A stretch of DNA of 64,000 nucleotides, from contig JAPTYO010000009.1 of assembly GCA_036873135.1 (NCBI GenBank), positions 27,177,756-27,241,755 on the forward strand. The letters are read 5' to 3'. Source of the stretch: Clarkia xantiana subsp. parviflora (lineage: Eukaryota; Streptophyta; Magnoliopsida; Myrtales; Onagraceae). The position numbers and the translations under genes were made by a program. Below are positions 37,301 through 50,021 of this stretch, in pieces; positions within the stretch are counted from its first letter, which is position 1; every line of letters begins with the position of its first letter. The notes beneath the pieces are model-generated. The model was not told where the DNA came from and did not search any database. It worked only from the letters and a program-made list of their open reading frames with translations.

Positions 37301-40300
37301 TGGAATTGTGGTACACACGCACTTCTCTGAGTTCCTTTCACAGTTATTAATTAATAGTTATTATCTTTTGAACATAAAAAGAATTGCATCATTTTACTTT
37401 TACCAATGTTGAAGAAAGCTTGTGTAATCCATAGTAGCTGTGGCTATCTTATACATCATAATGACTGAACTAAATGTCCACATGTGCACCGCGTACACAT
37501 TCTGGTCGATCAAAAGTATTCTAAGTTCAGGCCCTATGGTATGATATTCAAAACAAGAAAGTGTGGCGAATAAGATAGCATTGAAAAATCCCTGTAACTT
37601 GTCCTATCTAATTCACCCCATACCTCAATTTTGTTTTAATTTAGGGTAATTACCAAGAATAATTATCACTAAAGAAAGTATGTTACCCCAGTATTGCCGC
37701 ACACCCCTTAATTCCTTTTTCCTCAGCTTCAGCCACAATCCCTATGAAAACAAGTCCAAAATTTTTGGTAGCTTTACTAACCTAGCTGTACACTAGGCAA
37801 TGAATGATCATTTTACGATGCTTTATTTTTTTTCTTGTCAGGTTGGCATATTTGTAGTGCTTGTGAAAAGTCAGCCTATTATATGTGTTATACCTGCACT
37901 TATTCCTTGTGCAAGAATTGTACAAAAGATGCTGATTATGTATGCGTAAGAGGGAACAAAGGGTTATGTGGAACATGCATGAAGACTATAATGCTTATTG
38001 AAAATATTCCACATGCAAATCAAGAAATGGTATGCATCTCTAAGGTTTTGTATCTCCTTTGCATTTCTTTTAGGTTATTATAATTTCAAGTGGGTGATAA
38101 ATAATAGCCACGTTTCAGTATGAAGTATAAATAACATTTCCAGTTAATATGTCTATCACCTGGAAAACATAAGATGATTATCATTTTAATGTTCGCATGA
38201 AAATTACATATGTGATTCGGATTCCTGTCAGTCAAGTTTATTTTATATTCAGAAAACCTGAAAGTCCTTGCCAGTTTTGTGCAGGTGTTTCGTACTTCTA
38301 TACTATTTTTAAAGGTGCACCTAGTGAACGATATATTTATTTTCAGTTTTGCCTCTATAAAATGTTTAAATTCAACAACAAATGATAAATTTAAGACTTG
38401 AACTCATGATCTCTACATCCATAAGCAAATATATCAACCACTACGCTAAGTTGTCTTATATTCAACCTTGGATGACTTATGCAGGTTCAAGTGGATTTTG
38501 ATGACAAAAGTAGCTGGGAGTATCTTTTCAAGGTTTACTGGGTTTTCTTAAAACAAAAATTAGCGTTGACCATAGATGAGGTAACAAAAGCTAAAAGTCA
38601 CTGGGAAGAGCACATGTTGCAAAGCGTGCAACATACAAGAGTCTCTAATCGTGATGATAACGACCCAAGTTATGTCTCAACTAGCTCTTCCAAATACCAA
38701 TCAACACGAAATATCCGAGGAAGAAAACCTAAGCAACAGCTGAAGCCGCTCACTTTAGGTTCACCAAATGAACCAATAGCTGTCGTGGCCGAACAGGGGG
38801 CATCTTCTTCTGCACACCCACAATGGGCTTCTAAGGAGCTTCTAGAGTTCGTTAGTTACATGAAAGACGGTGATCTGTCAAAGCTCACCCAGTTTGATGT
38901 TCAGGCTCTTCTATTAGAATACATAAGGAAAAACAATCTTCGGGATCCTCGCCGTAAATGCCAAATCGTCTGTGACTCCATGCTTGTGAGTCTCTTTGGG
39001 AAGACTGCTCTTGGTCACTTTGAAATGCTAAAGCTTCTGGATTCTCATTTTCTTGTCAAGGAAAATCCTCGGTTAGATGCATTAATCCGGGAGGCCATTG
39101 TTGATCCTTCTAACATTAATGTGAATGGTGATAGTAAGCTGCTGGGGGGGTTGGATAGTGACAAGAAGTCTAAAGCCAATGTTGATCCTTCTAACATTAA
39201 TGTAAATAGTGATAATAAGCTGCTGGGGGGGTTAGATAGTGACAATAAGTCTAAAGCCCAAAAGTTAGATGAGAGAGTGCTACCGGCTAATGCAGAAGAT
39301 TACGCTGCAGTAGATGTCCATAACACATGCTTGCTCTATCTGCGGCTTGATATGATGGAAAGTTTGCTTGACGATCCTGAAAAGTTTCATGATAAGGTAG
39401 TTGGATCTTTTGTCCGGGTTAAAGTTCCAGCTCCTGATACAATGCAAGACACCTTTAGACTTGTTCAAATCACAGGTACGGTACTTCTGAAGCTACTCTT
39501 GCAAAGCATACTTTTAAAGAATTATGTCTCATTGATTGGTTTCATATAGGAACAAATCGTGCGACAGAACCGTACAAGATTGGTGGAAATATGTGTAATA
39601 TCAAGCTGGAGATTGTGCGTTCTGGCAAAATGGAAGTCATATCTGTTGATGAAATATCGAATGATGAATTTTCTGAGGTAGTCTATCTCCTCATATGTGG
39701 ATTTCCCAGTGATGATGTTCATTCAATATGAAAACCTTCAATGAGTAGTATCCTCTTGGTGCTTCATTAACGATGTATTATTATAAAATTATATAGGAAT
39801 AAATTTTCAAATCTTTTTCAACTTCTCTTATGGTTTACACTTGTTTATGTCTTTAGGAAGAATGCAAATTATTGAGGCAGGATATCAAATGTGGGATAAT
39901 TAAAGAGCTCACAGTGGTAAGCTACACCTTTTCTTTTATTTCTCGGTCCACAAAGTATGCTGAGTCTTCTAGTGTTACATATAACAACCGAATACCGATA
40001 CCTCCCTGCAGGGTGATATCCATAAAAAAGCATTCGCCCTCCAGGAAGTGAGAGTTAAGCATGTAAGATTCATTTCATCTTCGAGCATCTTACTTGCAAT
40101 ACAAAGATCTTCTGGAGTAACTTGGAATATTTTCGCTCATAGTATAGAAGTATTAACCATTATAAAAATGAGTTTGAGCTGTTACTCATTTTGTGTCTTG
40201 TTCTTATATTAGTGCTTGGAGGCCGAGATACTGCGCCTTATGAATGTTCGTGATAGGGCAAGTGAGAAGGGCCACAGAAAGGAATATCCTTTACGGTTTT

Positions 40301-43044
40301 TCTTTCTTAATATTATATTTATTTGGAATTTCATTTGATATGAATATGCTTTTATGTTGATTTTACTGTTGAATTAGCCTCTATTGACTTTTGTGTTGCT
40401 TATGAATGAATTGAATTAAGTTGAAAGGATTGATTTCCTTGACTTACAATTACGCTTAGAGAATGCGTGGAGAAGATACAGCTGCTGAATTCAGCTGAAG
40501 AACGACAACGCAGATTGCTTGAAGTTCCAGAAATACACACCGATCCCCCCATGGATGATCCGAGTCCCAGGTCTGAAAATGTGTCAACAGCAGCAATGGC
40601 TCAAAAGAAAGAAGGTTCGTTTTTTTTTTTTTTTAATTCAAGATCTCTGTTTAACTTGAGGTGACATTTTACAATTTACCAAATTCGTCATCTTTAAATA
40701 TCATAAGGTTCTTTCCCATGCAGATGTTAAAGTCAAGGCGAGTAACGGATCAAACAGAAAGAGGAAACTGTCAATGAAAACAGCAGAGCCCAATACGCCG
40801 AACACAAGCAGTAACAGGCCCCCGAAAAAACAGGCAGTTGCAAAAAAGAGCGCAGATGAAAGTGACTCGCCTGCTGTCCAAAATCACGAGACCGTTTCTG
40901 AACAAAATCAGCGAATTACAAGGTCCTCGAAGAATCGAATGGCCCAGACTGGAACTACGACCCCAGTTATTTGTGCGTTAGGAAACCCTAGCTCGAAACC
41001 CGAACCTAGACCCACCCCTACTCCTGATACTGCACCCCAGGTTTCACCTTCGCCTCTTTCAGACCAACCCGTTAACGAAACAGAGGAGAACAAGCTGTGG
41101 CACTATCAGGATCCTCATGGTCGAGTCCAAGGACCATTTACATTGTCTCAGCTTCGAAGATGGAGCTCAAGCGGCCATTTTCCACGGGAACTGAAAATAT
41201 GGCGGGTCGAGGAAAAGCAGGAGGATTCCTTTCTTCTGACTGATGCTCTCAATGGACTGTTTAACAAAGAACCACCCTTGCTGCCACAGGAAGCAAGAGA
41301 TGATATCAACTTGAATGGTCCGAGCGGGTTGAATGAAGTGAAGGACTTGAATATAGCAGAAGGCAGCCTTAGTCCTCCTAAGGAAGCCGAATCTACCTCT
41401 CCCAAAACAAGTCCCAAAGATGGGACGAGCGAAGTACAGCCGTCGGATCCTCCTGAGGCTGCTGTGGTGGATGGCGCAGATTCTGGTGGGAGACAACAGA
41501 TAATGACTGTGTCTCAAGTGTGGGATTCTCTTAACGATGACAGTATCTCTCTTGCTCAGCCCGATCCGGTTCAAGTCACTGTTCCTGCCAAGGCCGATGA
41601 ATCTCCTCCTCGGGTGGCTCCAAACCACGAATCCGCTCAGAACAGTCGAAAACTGAGTTTGTTCCTGCTTGCCGAGGCTTTGGCAGATGATGGACACACG
41701 CAAGAAGACCGTTTGGATAAAGTGCCGCCGGAGCAGAACTGGAAACCACAACTGGGGCCCGCAGTTACCTCAAACGGATGTGATTTGAGTTCTCCTCCAG
41801 CTCCTTCTGTTGCTTCTTTGGACGATAATAAGCTGCTTGAGATTAAAACATCGAATCAAGTCGGTGAGATTCATATCCCGGTCCTTCCCAGTGCCCCTCC
41901 ACCAAAGCTAAGCAGTGTGGAGGTGAAAGATTGTGTTGTTTCCGAGGACAAACACGTCATAACCTCGTCCAACGTCTCTTTCATTCATTCTGGTCCTGCT
42001 GCGCCGAATATTGATCCTGAGGTAAAAGTGGGGACTCCGACAAGTGAATGGGGCAGTGGTTATTCTTCAGTTTCTGCAAAACCGGTTGATCCGTGGAGCT
42101 CGATTCTCGTGACAGCAAACCAAGCAGCCAGCGAAGGCCACCAATTGATAGATTCTTCAACGTCCACCTGGCACGCCAACTTTGAAGGCTCGGAGTTTGC
42201 TGCTTTAGCGGAAGAGTCGGTGTCGGACCTTTTGGCAGAGGTAGAAGCTATGGAGAACGGATTGCCTTCACCGACTTCGATAATGAAGGGGGGCCAGGAC
42301 TTGAATGAAAGCAGTAAGGATGATTGTTTCAGCCCGATTGATGGATTCAGCCCCGCCCCTGCCACAACTGTACCTGGAAAGAACAACAATCCGTTCAGTT
42401 CATCGTCGTCCCGTCACCATCTACTGGTAACTTCTCAGCCGGCCAATGTAAATGTAAATCTTCCGCCCTCGGTGGAATTTCCGGATGCTCGTAGAAATTC
42501 TCATTCTCATCGGCCTGAAGTGGTAATAGTGGAGGAGGGTTTGAAGACGAACATTGCGTCAGGGTCGGGGAGCGTCTGGAAGCCAGAGACTACTACTGCT
42601 AGCTCGGTACTTCACCGGCCATCTCCTTCTCCAGCCGCAAACTGGCATATAAGTAGTACACCGGTGGCTGCACCTGTGCTAGGTGGGTCCCACCAAATGG
42701 GAGGGTTGGAAGGGGGGACGAGCATGGACTGGGAATCGCCGAGACAGGGCGGTAGGAACGGAAGTTTTGGGTTGGGGAGTGGAGCAGTGTTTGGGAACAA
42801 CCAAACGAGGCATAGTAGCGGAGGAGGTGGGAGCAGGTATTCTAGTCCTCGGGAACGGGAGAGGGATCGGGAGTACAGTGGAAACAGCAGGAGTAGGTGT
42901 TCGTGGAGCGGGAGGGCATCATCATATTCGAGCGGGGGCCACCGGCAGCAGCAGACAAAGGGTGGGCAGAGCCAGAGAGTGTGCAAGTTTTATGAGAGTG
43001 GGTACTGCAAGAAGGGAGGTTCCTGTAGCTATCTTCATCCCTAA
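34347..43044 (+). CDS. C3H44: PHD/SWIB/Plus-3/GYF/CCCH zinc-finger protein (C3H44/NERD family)
   Basis: Ten GT-AG exons give an open 1495-residue frame: 34347-34777, 37231-37310, 37842-38029, 38485-39475, 39550-39677, 39857-39916, 40012-40062, 40213-40295, 40460-40614, 40724-43044. Intron 1 is 2.45 kb. The domains in order are: a Gln-rich start; an AT-hook (KRKRGRPPK, 97-105); a PHD finger and extended Cys-rich zinc module (about 127-230); a SWIB domain (about 345-425); a Plus-3 domain (about 505-660); a GYF domain (about 846-897, WHYQDPHGRVQGPF); a Ser/Pro/Gly-rich region; and a C-terminal CCCH finger in the last 20 residues (C-x8-C-x5-C-x3-H layout). This order is typical of plant C3H44 and of NERD/C3H19, which links chromatin marks to small-RNA-directed silencing. 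The size and the NERD1 neighbour favour C3H44. The protein is nuclear by inference. Exon 4 holds an 81-bp internal duplication. Confidence 0.93.
38395..38449 (-). repeat. SINE-like tRNA-derived promoter boxes in intron 3
   Basis: On the minus strand, tagcgtagtgg (A box, 38438-38448) lies about 30 bp before gagttcaagtc (B box-like, 38395-38405). The layout resembles the head of a plant tRNA-derived SINE, antisense to the host gene. The element tail was not delimited. Confidence 0.5.
39100..39261 (+). repeat. 81-bp in-frame tandem duplication in exon 4 of the C3H44-like gene
   Basis: 39100-39180 and 39181-39261 are near-identical and encode two 27-residue repeats (VDPSNINVN...LLGGLDSD...). They lie in the linker between the SWIB and Plus-3 domains. 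The frame is preserved. Confidence 0.95.
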
Positions 43045-43577
43045 GTTAGTAATTACTTTTGTAACTCTGCTGAATTCATCATTCTTTTGTGTTATTCTTG
43101 CTTGAGCCTATCGACCCACACTTGTTATATATATGGTATATTTATTTATTGCCATTGCCCCCACAATGGGGGGAGGGGCACCACAATGTTTTGTCATGCA
43201 TCCATCTTTTCTTCCGGAATGGCTTAGCAGATTCTGGGTTCTAGCTAAACCTACTTCTTCATGCTATATGTTTGGCTTGATTTGATGTATTAGCTAATAT
43301 GTATTAGTTAGGCATCTCAGGTTTAACTCAATGTAGTCAAAGCATAACGTATACTGATGCAACGAGGTCAAATATCATCTTATATTTGAGTATTAAGAAA
43401 CTAAAAATTGTCTCAGTTTTGCCTCATATGTCTGTTTGGTGTCTCATAATCAAAATTGTCATTATCGACTGTCCCAAGTTTCAATTTGTTTTACAATTTT
43501 ATTTTCGGTCAGATTTTCGAATTAACTTTGACGGACTGATATAAAAAGATAATTTTGCCCCTTCATATTATTTTTTT
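43045..43577. other. 3' flank of the C3H44-like gene
   Basis: Probable 3' UTR, then spacer. A segment at about 43400-43530 (gtctcagttttgcctc, gactgtcccaagtt) resembles, in inverse orientation, 56890-57050. It is an unclassified dispersed repeat. Confidence 0.45.
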
Positions 43578-44414
43578 GGGTTAAATGTACTTTTCATACC
43601 ACATGTTTGGCCGAATGTGGCTTTTAGTACCGGATGTTTGGTTTTGTATACTTTTGGTACCAAACGTTTGAAAAAATGTGGTTTTTGGTACATCCGTTAG
43701 TTTTTTCCGTTAAGTGACATGTGCAAGTCACGTGACCGACCCTAAACTTTCGATTTTATTCAATTTAGTCCCTCAAATATATTCCTAACTTTTAGTTTGT
43801 TTAATTTAGTCCCAAAACTTCAAAATCAATTCCAATTTAACCATTGAACCCAATTGACCTAGCCGGACCTAGCCTAGGGCTAGGTCCGACCCTGGTTCGG
43901 GGTCGCTGGACCCAGCCAAACCTGACCCAAGGTCGGACCTAGCCCTAGGCTAGGTCCGGCTAGGTCAATTGGGACCTAGCCCAATTTAGGTCGAATTTGG
44001 GCTAGGTCCCAATTGACCTAGCCGGACCTAGCCTAGGGCTAGGTCCGACCCTGGGTCAGGGTCGGCTGGGCCCGGCGACCCCAACCCAGGTTCGGACCTA
44101 GCCCTAGGCTAGGTCTGGCTAGGTCAATTGGGTTCGATGATTCAATTGGAATTGATTTTGAAGTTTTTGGACTAAATTAAACAAACTAAAAGTGATGAAT
44201 ATATTTGAGGGACTAAATTAAACAAAATCGAAAGTTTAGGGTCAGTCACGTGACTTGCACATGTCACTTAACGGAAAAAACTAACGGCCAACTAACGGAT
44301 GTACCAAAAGCCACATTTTTTCAAACGTTTGGTACCAAAAGTATACAAAACCAAACATCTGGTATTAAAAGTCACATTCGGCCAAACATGTGGTATGAAA
44401 AGTACCTTTAACCC
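43578..44414. mobile_element. 837-bp MULE-type MITE with palindromic core
   Basis: The TIRs are about 270 bp and begin gggttaaatgtacttttcat. The exact 9-bp target duplication tattttttt lies at 43569-43577 and 44415-44423. The centre (about 43850-44135) consists of nested palindromes built from gacctagcc and ctagggctaggtcc. There is no coding capacity. Long TIRs and the 9-bp duplication indicate the Mutator superfamily. Confidence 0.88.
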
Positions 44415-44912
44415 TATTTTTTTTGTACAGAGCGACCCTTTAAATTAGTCTGATCCCTTCCACTCTCCTTCTCACCTCCCACATCTCCCTCTCTCCTCCC
44501 TACCGCCATCCGCTCCTTCCATGAAAGTAGTACAACAGGCTTGACTGTTCTGTCGAAACCTCATCCGAGTCCGAGAATGCCCGATGATTCACTATGGGAC
44601 GAGGCAAGCCTATCTAACAGCAAAGAATCAGAGCTTTTAAGTGGATAAATTTGTGCTTATATCCTCTCTCAGTTTGGTTTGGTTTGTGAGATGCTACCAA
44701 ATGTGGGTTCTCTTTATCGTTTTGAAAGAAGTGATAAAAATTGTAACTTTGTATTTTTGTCGGAGCATGGCGGTCAGGATTTAGATAAAAATAAAAAAAT
44801 AAAAAAATAAAAAAATAAACTCTAAAAGCTACCATCTTTTTCACTTTTCCACTCTGATATTACTAGGATTTAAGAGTTTCAGCGTGTCTGGATTGTCTAG
44901 AAACAAGATCAC
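44415..44912. other. Intergenic, no gene seen
   Basis: A pyrimidine-rich stretch at 44450-44520 and an (aaaaaat)n-like tract near 44790-44818. No supported gene. Confidence 0.5.
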
Positions 44913-45823
44913 TGTTGCGTCCGGATGAACTAAGTCGTGGGGATGCGTCTATTCGCGTGGTTGTGCGGGCCTTTGTAACCCTTCCGTTGGGAGGAGGTTG
45001 GGCCACTGACGAGTGTTCAGGCTTGCTCCCGTACGAAGTCTGTATCTCGGTATGGTTGTGACTCGGCAAGGTTGTGACCCGGCGAGGTTGTGACCCGGCA
45101 AGGATGTGACCCGGCAAGTTTGTGACTCGGCAAGGTTGTGACCCGGCGAGGTTGTGGCCCGGCAAGGTTGTGAACCGGCAAGGTTGTGACTCGGCAAGGT
45201 TGTGACCCGGCAAGGTTGTGACCCGGCAAGGTTGTGACTCGGGCGTCGGATCCTGCACAAAGGACCAATGCTAGCACGGAGAGGGGGGGTGGTGCTAGCG
45301 GAGCCCTCTCCGATGCTTAAGTCACTATAGTGGCAAAAAGGTAATTTCTAGAGAGAGAGAATTTCTAGAGAGAAGTCAGAGCTCAAAATACCAAAGTTGG
45401 GCAAATGAGAGAATGTGTGAAAATGGGTGGCCAAGACCTCCTATTTATAGGCTTTCTTGGACCGGACCCGGTTTTAGAGCGGTTTGATGACGGTTCAAGA
45501 TCATGCGGTAACCGTCATCCATATTGGTAATGTGCGAACTTGACTTCTCTACACGCAACGGTAATCGCGGATACGGTAGTCGCGCGATACCCGTAAGGTA
45601 ATCCGGACCTCGTCGAATTTGGGCAATTCGGCGAGGTCCGGATTGTCGCGCAACCCGGACCTCCGGATTGCTATGCAACCCGGAGGTCCGGTCCGGACGC
45701 GCGTAAAGGCGCTTCCGGACCGTTTTGATACCGTGGGAGGTGTTTTTAAACCGAGATGTAATTTTCGATACGATTACGAGGCCCGAAATGTAAACACGAA
45801 CCCGAATTGGACATTTACCATCA
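44913..45823 (-). repeat. 3' LTR of the Tat-type element
   Basis: On the plus strand it begins tgttgcgtccgg and ends accatca. The TATA motif on the minus strand (ctataaatag) is at 45441-45450. It contains 12 tandem copies of a 16-bp unit (ggttgtgacccggcaa) at 45054-45242. The other LTR has only 10. Confidence 0.92.
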
Positions 45824-45840
45824 CTTGCCCCCGAGTCAAG
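45824..45840 (-). other. Polypurine tract of the Tat-type element
   Basis: The minus strand reads cttgactcgggggcaag directly before the 3' LTR. Matching tracts occur at the two truncated relatives (26518 and 29050). Confidence 0.8.
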
Positions 45841-47247
45841 TAACGGTTTAGAACCTTTCTTGACTCTATTTTAAGTTAGGATATTTGTCCAATTTGAGTT
45901 TGACACTAACCTTTCGGTTTTGATCGTTGGTCGGACGCAAGCATCTTGATTTCGTCCGTCGCTTGATTTTCCGGCCGAATGGCTTTGTTTCCTACCATCA
46001 TGGTTAGTGCAATAGGAAATGTATATGCGCGAATATGATTGTCGTCGGAGACATGAGCAAATGGTAATGCGCTATGCGAACATGTATCTATCCATATGCG
46101 TACATAAGTAATAGTTATGGCAAGATTGTAATTACGCAATGCAAGAAGTAGAAATCGTACGTTTCTAAAATGACTAAGTGACTACCGAATCATGAATTAT
46201 GTGATTGCAACATACGAGTATAGTAATGGACTTGATACGTGCAATGTCAAGACATGTATAGGAATAGATATTTTAGGAGGAGAGGGTAGAGTATACCGTA
46301 GGGGTTTAGTCTTGAGTGTAGGTAAACTAATCATTTGATCTTTATCCACAAAGCATCTCTTTGGGATTAGTAAATACACACATCCCCATTTATCCTTCCA
46401 GCATCCTAGGAATTCATCATTCCACTCCCTTTGCAGGTAATTCATTCACCCTTTCCCGAAATTGCTTTTGTGTGCAAAATTTCTTTGCCGTCGTGGAGCC
46501 TAGATACGTTTTGACAATTTCGAGTCTGATTCTTGGCTTGTTTTTGGAAGTTGACACCATCATTCGACTCGGTTCGTCCCAAGGATTCCAGCGCCACCTT
46601 CGGAGCCGCCAGGGGACCCCGCACGCGCCCTCACGCGCCGCCGCGAGTGGAGTGGCTTCGCCGGAGCGTGTGGCCCACGCGCCGCCTTCCCGGGCTCGCC
46701 TCGTTTCGGTCCACACCTTTCCGGAATCGTCTCGACGAGGGGAGTTCATTGGAATACCTTTCGTTACGTTTTGAGGTACTTTGGAAACTCGAATTCTTAG
46801 GACAGCTTCGACTTGAATGTCGATGTCATCGTGTTGTTGCTTGTTTAAGTCATTTTTCGTTGTCGGCATGTGGGACTGCTTGCTGAGACTTATACGTTGA
46901 GTAATTGCTGATTGATTGCCATCATTATCGTCGTTTGTCCATAATTTAGGCGATTTTCCATTTCCATGGGTATTTGGTGTAGAATTCCCCGTATCTTCGT
47001 GTAGAAGCTTTTTTTGTTGATATGCATGATTTTCCTTCTTGGCGGGTTTTTGGTTGACGGGGGTTGCCCAGTAACTTTAGGCATAGTCACTTGTCGTCTT
47101 GATGCCTTAGAGAAAAAATTTCCTTAAGCGTTGCCACGTTCGATTCTTACGGTTCGTCGCGTTAATCCCCCGTTTGCATGATAGCCCCTTAGGATGTTAG
47201 TCCCTTCCTTGGTACGTACCAACTTTACTATGTGCGTGGAACTTGGT

Positions 47248-47616
47248 TACGTGCGTTGACTTTTTGATACGCGCGTTGACTTTTGATACGTGCGTTGACT
47301 TTTGATACGTGCGTTGACTTTTGATACGTGCGTTGACTTTGATACGCGCATTGATGTTGATATGCGCGTTAACTTTGATACGCGCATTGATGTTGATACG
47401 CGCGTTAACCTTGATACGCGCATTGACGTTGATACGCGCGTTAACCTTGATACGCGCATTGATGTTGATACGCGCGTTAACTTTGATACGCGCATTGATG
47501 TTGATACGCGCGTTAACTTTGATACGCGCATTGATGTTGATACGCGCGTTAACTTTGATACGCGCATTGATGTTGATACGCGCGTTAACCTTGATACGCG
47601 CATTGATGTTGATTGC
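47248..47616 (+). repeat. 18/36-bp tandem repeat array (gatacgcgcgttaacttt)
   Basis: Alternating 18-bp units gatacgcgcattgatgtt and gatacgcgcgttaacttt make a 36-bp higher-order repeat. They are preceded by 19-bp units of gatacgtgcgttgactttt type. The array lies directly upstream of the antisense gene. Because 36 is a multiple of three, all frames stay open, giving spurious ORFs on both strands. Confidence 0.95.
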
Positions 47617-47683
47617 TTCTTGCAGGTTGTGGGATTGTAGTAACTTCTTGTGGAGCTTCCTTCCCTTTGATCGCGGTGATACA

Positions 47684-50021
47684 ATGAGTAAGTTCACCAC
47701 TTCTCTATTGCAGACTACCTTTAATTCCGATATAGAGGATGTCTTGGACGTAGACCCGGTCTTGCCGGCAGATAGTGTTTTAGACACTGGTGAGGGGATA
47801 GCTGTTGGGGTACCTCCCACTGGAGAGACTGAGGCGTTGGTTAGGTATTATACTAACCGCTTGGATAGATCCCTGTTTACCTTGTATGCGAGTGCTTCCG
47901 GACTCGATGCTTGTACCGAGGCTTTCTACCCCTTTGAGGTACTTCCTGATAGCAGTCTGGGAGATGCTACTCCTCCGCCTGTAGATTTATCCGTTGTGTA
48001 CACATCACACGTTAGAGAGGGTTTGCGGTTTCCCTACTGTTCCGACTTGGTTGATCTTTGCAGCGGATATGGGATTTCCCCTTTAGATCTCGCGCCGAAC
48101 GGGATTAGAGTATGGACTTGTTTCCGAGTGTTACTTCACAAGAAATCCTGGCGTTACTCTCGCACCCTCTTTCGCTGTTTTTACCAGCTTAAGAGTTCAG
48201 ACCCAGCGGGATTATGCGGTGTGAAAGTTCGTTGGCCGAACTTGCAGAGCGATGGCTTTGAGGCACTTGGTCTTGGGGAAGCCAAGTGGGATCCTAGTTA
48301 CCGATTGGTCGCTACCGCGGATCAGTCTGCCGACCATTGGAGGCATCATTACTTCTTTGTTCATGATGCGGGGACAACTTGGGACGTCGAGTACGTTCAG
48401 AAATTTGATCCCGCACCTGCTTTTCGGGAACTCTCCACGTCGGATAAGGAAGTAATAAAGCAGATATATCGTTGTCAACAAACGTGCAGCTTTACTTGCT
48501 CATTGCGTGCATCCGATCAAGAATTGATTGATGCTGGGATCCATGTGCTCCCTTCTGCAACTTCGGTATGTTGATCACTTTTATAACTTTCTAATGTGTT
48601 GCACTGTAGGTTGGTTTGACGGAAAAAGCTCGTCTTTGCAGACGGCGGCCGCTCGCAAGATTGCTTCTAGCGGGAGGATCGTTCCCCCACTTGTTTCTGG
48701 ATCATCAGCGCCTTCTGGACGTGGTAAAGATAGATAACTTTTTTGGGAGAATAATTTTCTCAGTTGGGTTGTAACTTTGTATGCTACTCGCAGGTCGTAC
48801 GGCGCTTGTTACTGACCGCGTTGTTGCTGCTCCTGACTCTTCCAAACGGTCCACCAATGGGGCGCGTTCTTCGAGCAGTTCAAAGCGTCCGAAGACTACT
48901 GTGACTGTTCCTACTCCTTCCTGCCATAAAGGGAAGGGAGTTGGTGGTAGTGAGGATGCGTTGTCTGCCCCCTGCTCGAAGGAGCGGTCCGGGGTGGAAC
49001 GTTCTCTTCTTTCTGGTATTAGCTAGACACTTGAATATGTGCCTTTATATGCTTTATTTTTGGCCTTTGCATAACGCTGCTTGGTTTACATGTAGCGATC
49101 CCGCCACTTGGACGTGCGGATTTGCTTCGTCCTTTGGATGGTGATATTTCAGATGGTAAGTGGATGCCATATGTGGCAGGGGGTGTTACTTTTCCCAAGA
49201 ACTGCCAGCTGAGCATGCCTGAAGTTGGCGTGCGTGTTCTTCATCGATCTATTCATCCTGGTGATCGAGTTGTCCGACCCTCGAGTGATGAGGAAGCACG
49301 GACATTTGTTGAGAGATCGTTGTCTGGATTCACTCCAGTGAGTATCTTTTTCCACTTCGTTATGTTCGTTGTTCCCGAACATGTATGCTTATTGTGGCCT
49401 TGTTTTCAGGTTGTTTCCGACATGGTACACATGGCCTCTTTCATGTTAGAGCTTGTTCAGGAGAACCGTGCCATTGCTGACAAAGCTGCCACTTTGTCCA
49501 AGGAGCTTGAGGAAGCTAATGATGAAGTGCGCCGTCTTTCATTGAAGAAGACGGATTTTGATGCTCGTTATGAGTCTGATCATGCCAGCCTTGTTCAGCT
49601 TGAATCTGAGAACGCCGCTATTGAGAAGGCAATTTCTGATAACGCAAGCAAGCACAAGGTTGCCTGCCGGGAAGTTCGTGAGGCAGAGATGAAGGCTGGC
49701 GTTGAAGAGGGACTTAGCAAGTTCCCTTCTACTCCTGGATTTGATAGCGCAGTTACTACTGCTGCCACAGCGAAGGCTACTCCGATGCTCAGCGAGTTTG
49801 CTGAGGACTTTATTCGTAGAGTGAGTATTCTTGCTCCTGGCTTTCCTTTTGACAAGTTAGGGCCATATGCGGAGTCTGCTGTTAGGCAAGTTGCCGAGTT
49901 CCGTCGCTTAGATACTGCAACGTCTGAGTTTGCTTTTTTGTTTGGAGAAGATGGTGGCGGCACTAATGTGCAACATCTGCCTGTTCCGCCCAGCCCTGTT
50001 AGGGATGATGGACTTCTTTGA
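47684..50021 (+). CDS. Antisense gene of the Tat-type element (putative gypsy-type transposon protein, PF04195-like)
   Basis: Five exons on the strand opposite gag join through GT-AG introns into an open 679-residue frame: 47684-48565, 48642-48723, 48794-49015, 49096-49337, 49410-50021. Residues about 100-175 (SVVYTSHVREGLRFP, then LAPNGIRVW) match the conserved core of the plant family annotated as putative gypsy type transposon (PF04195). The middle is Ser/Lys-rich. Residues about 490-580 form a charged coiled coil. Antisense extra ORFs of this kind are known between pol and the 3' LTR in Tat-lineage elements; their function is unknown. I chose the ATG at 47684 because the open frame further upstream is only tandem repeat. 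The acceptor at 48641 was preferred over 48609, which would leave a 44-bp intron. Confidence 0.78.

Noticed and set aside
41167..41751. 194-codon minus-strand frame
   Set aside because: Antisense shadow of the large last exon of the C3H44-like gene.
44863..45277. Minus-strand frames rich in CRVTTLPGHNLAGSQP-type repeats (also at 55753-56099)
   Set aside because: They lie within the LTRs and come from the 16-bp tandem unit translated in three frames.
47197..47820. 207- and 145-codon minus-strand frames over the gatacgcgc repeats
   Set aside because: Repeat artefacts of the 18/36-bp array; the real gene here is on the plus strand downstream.
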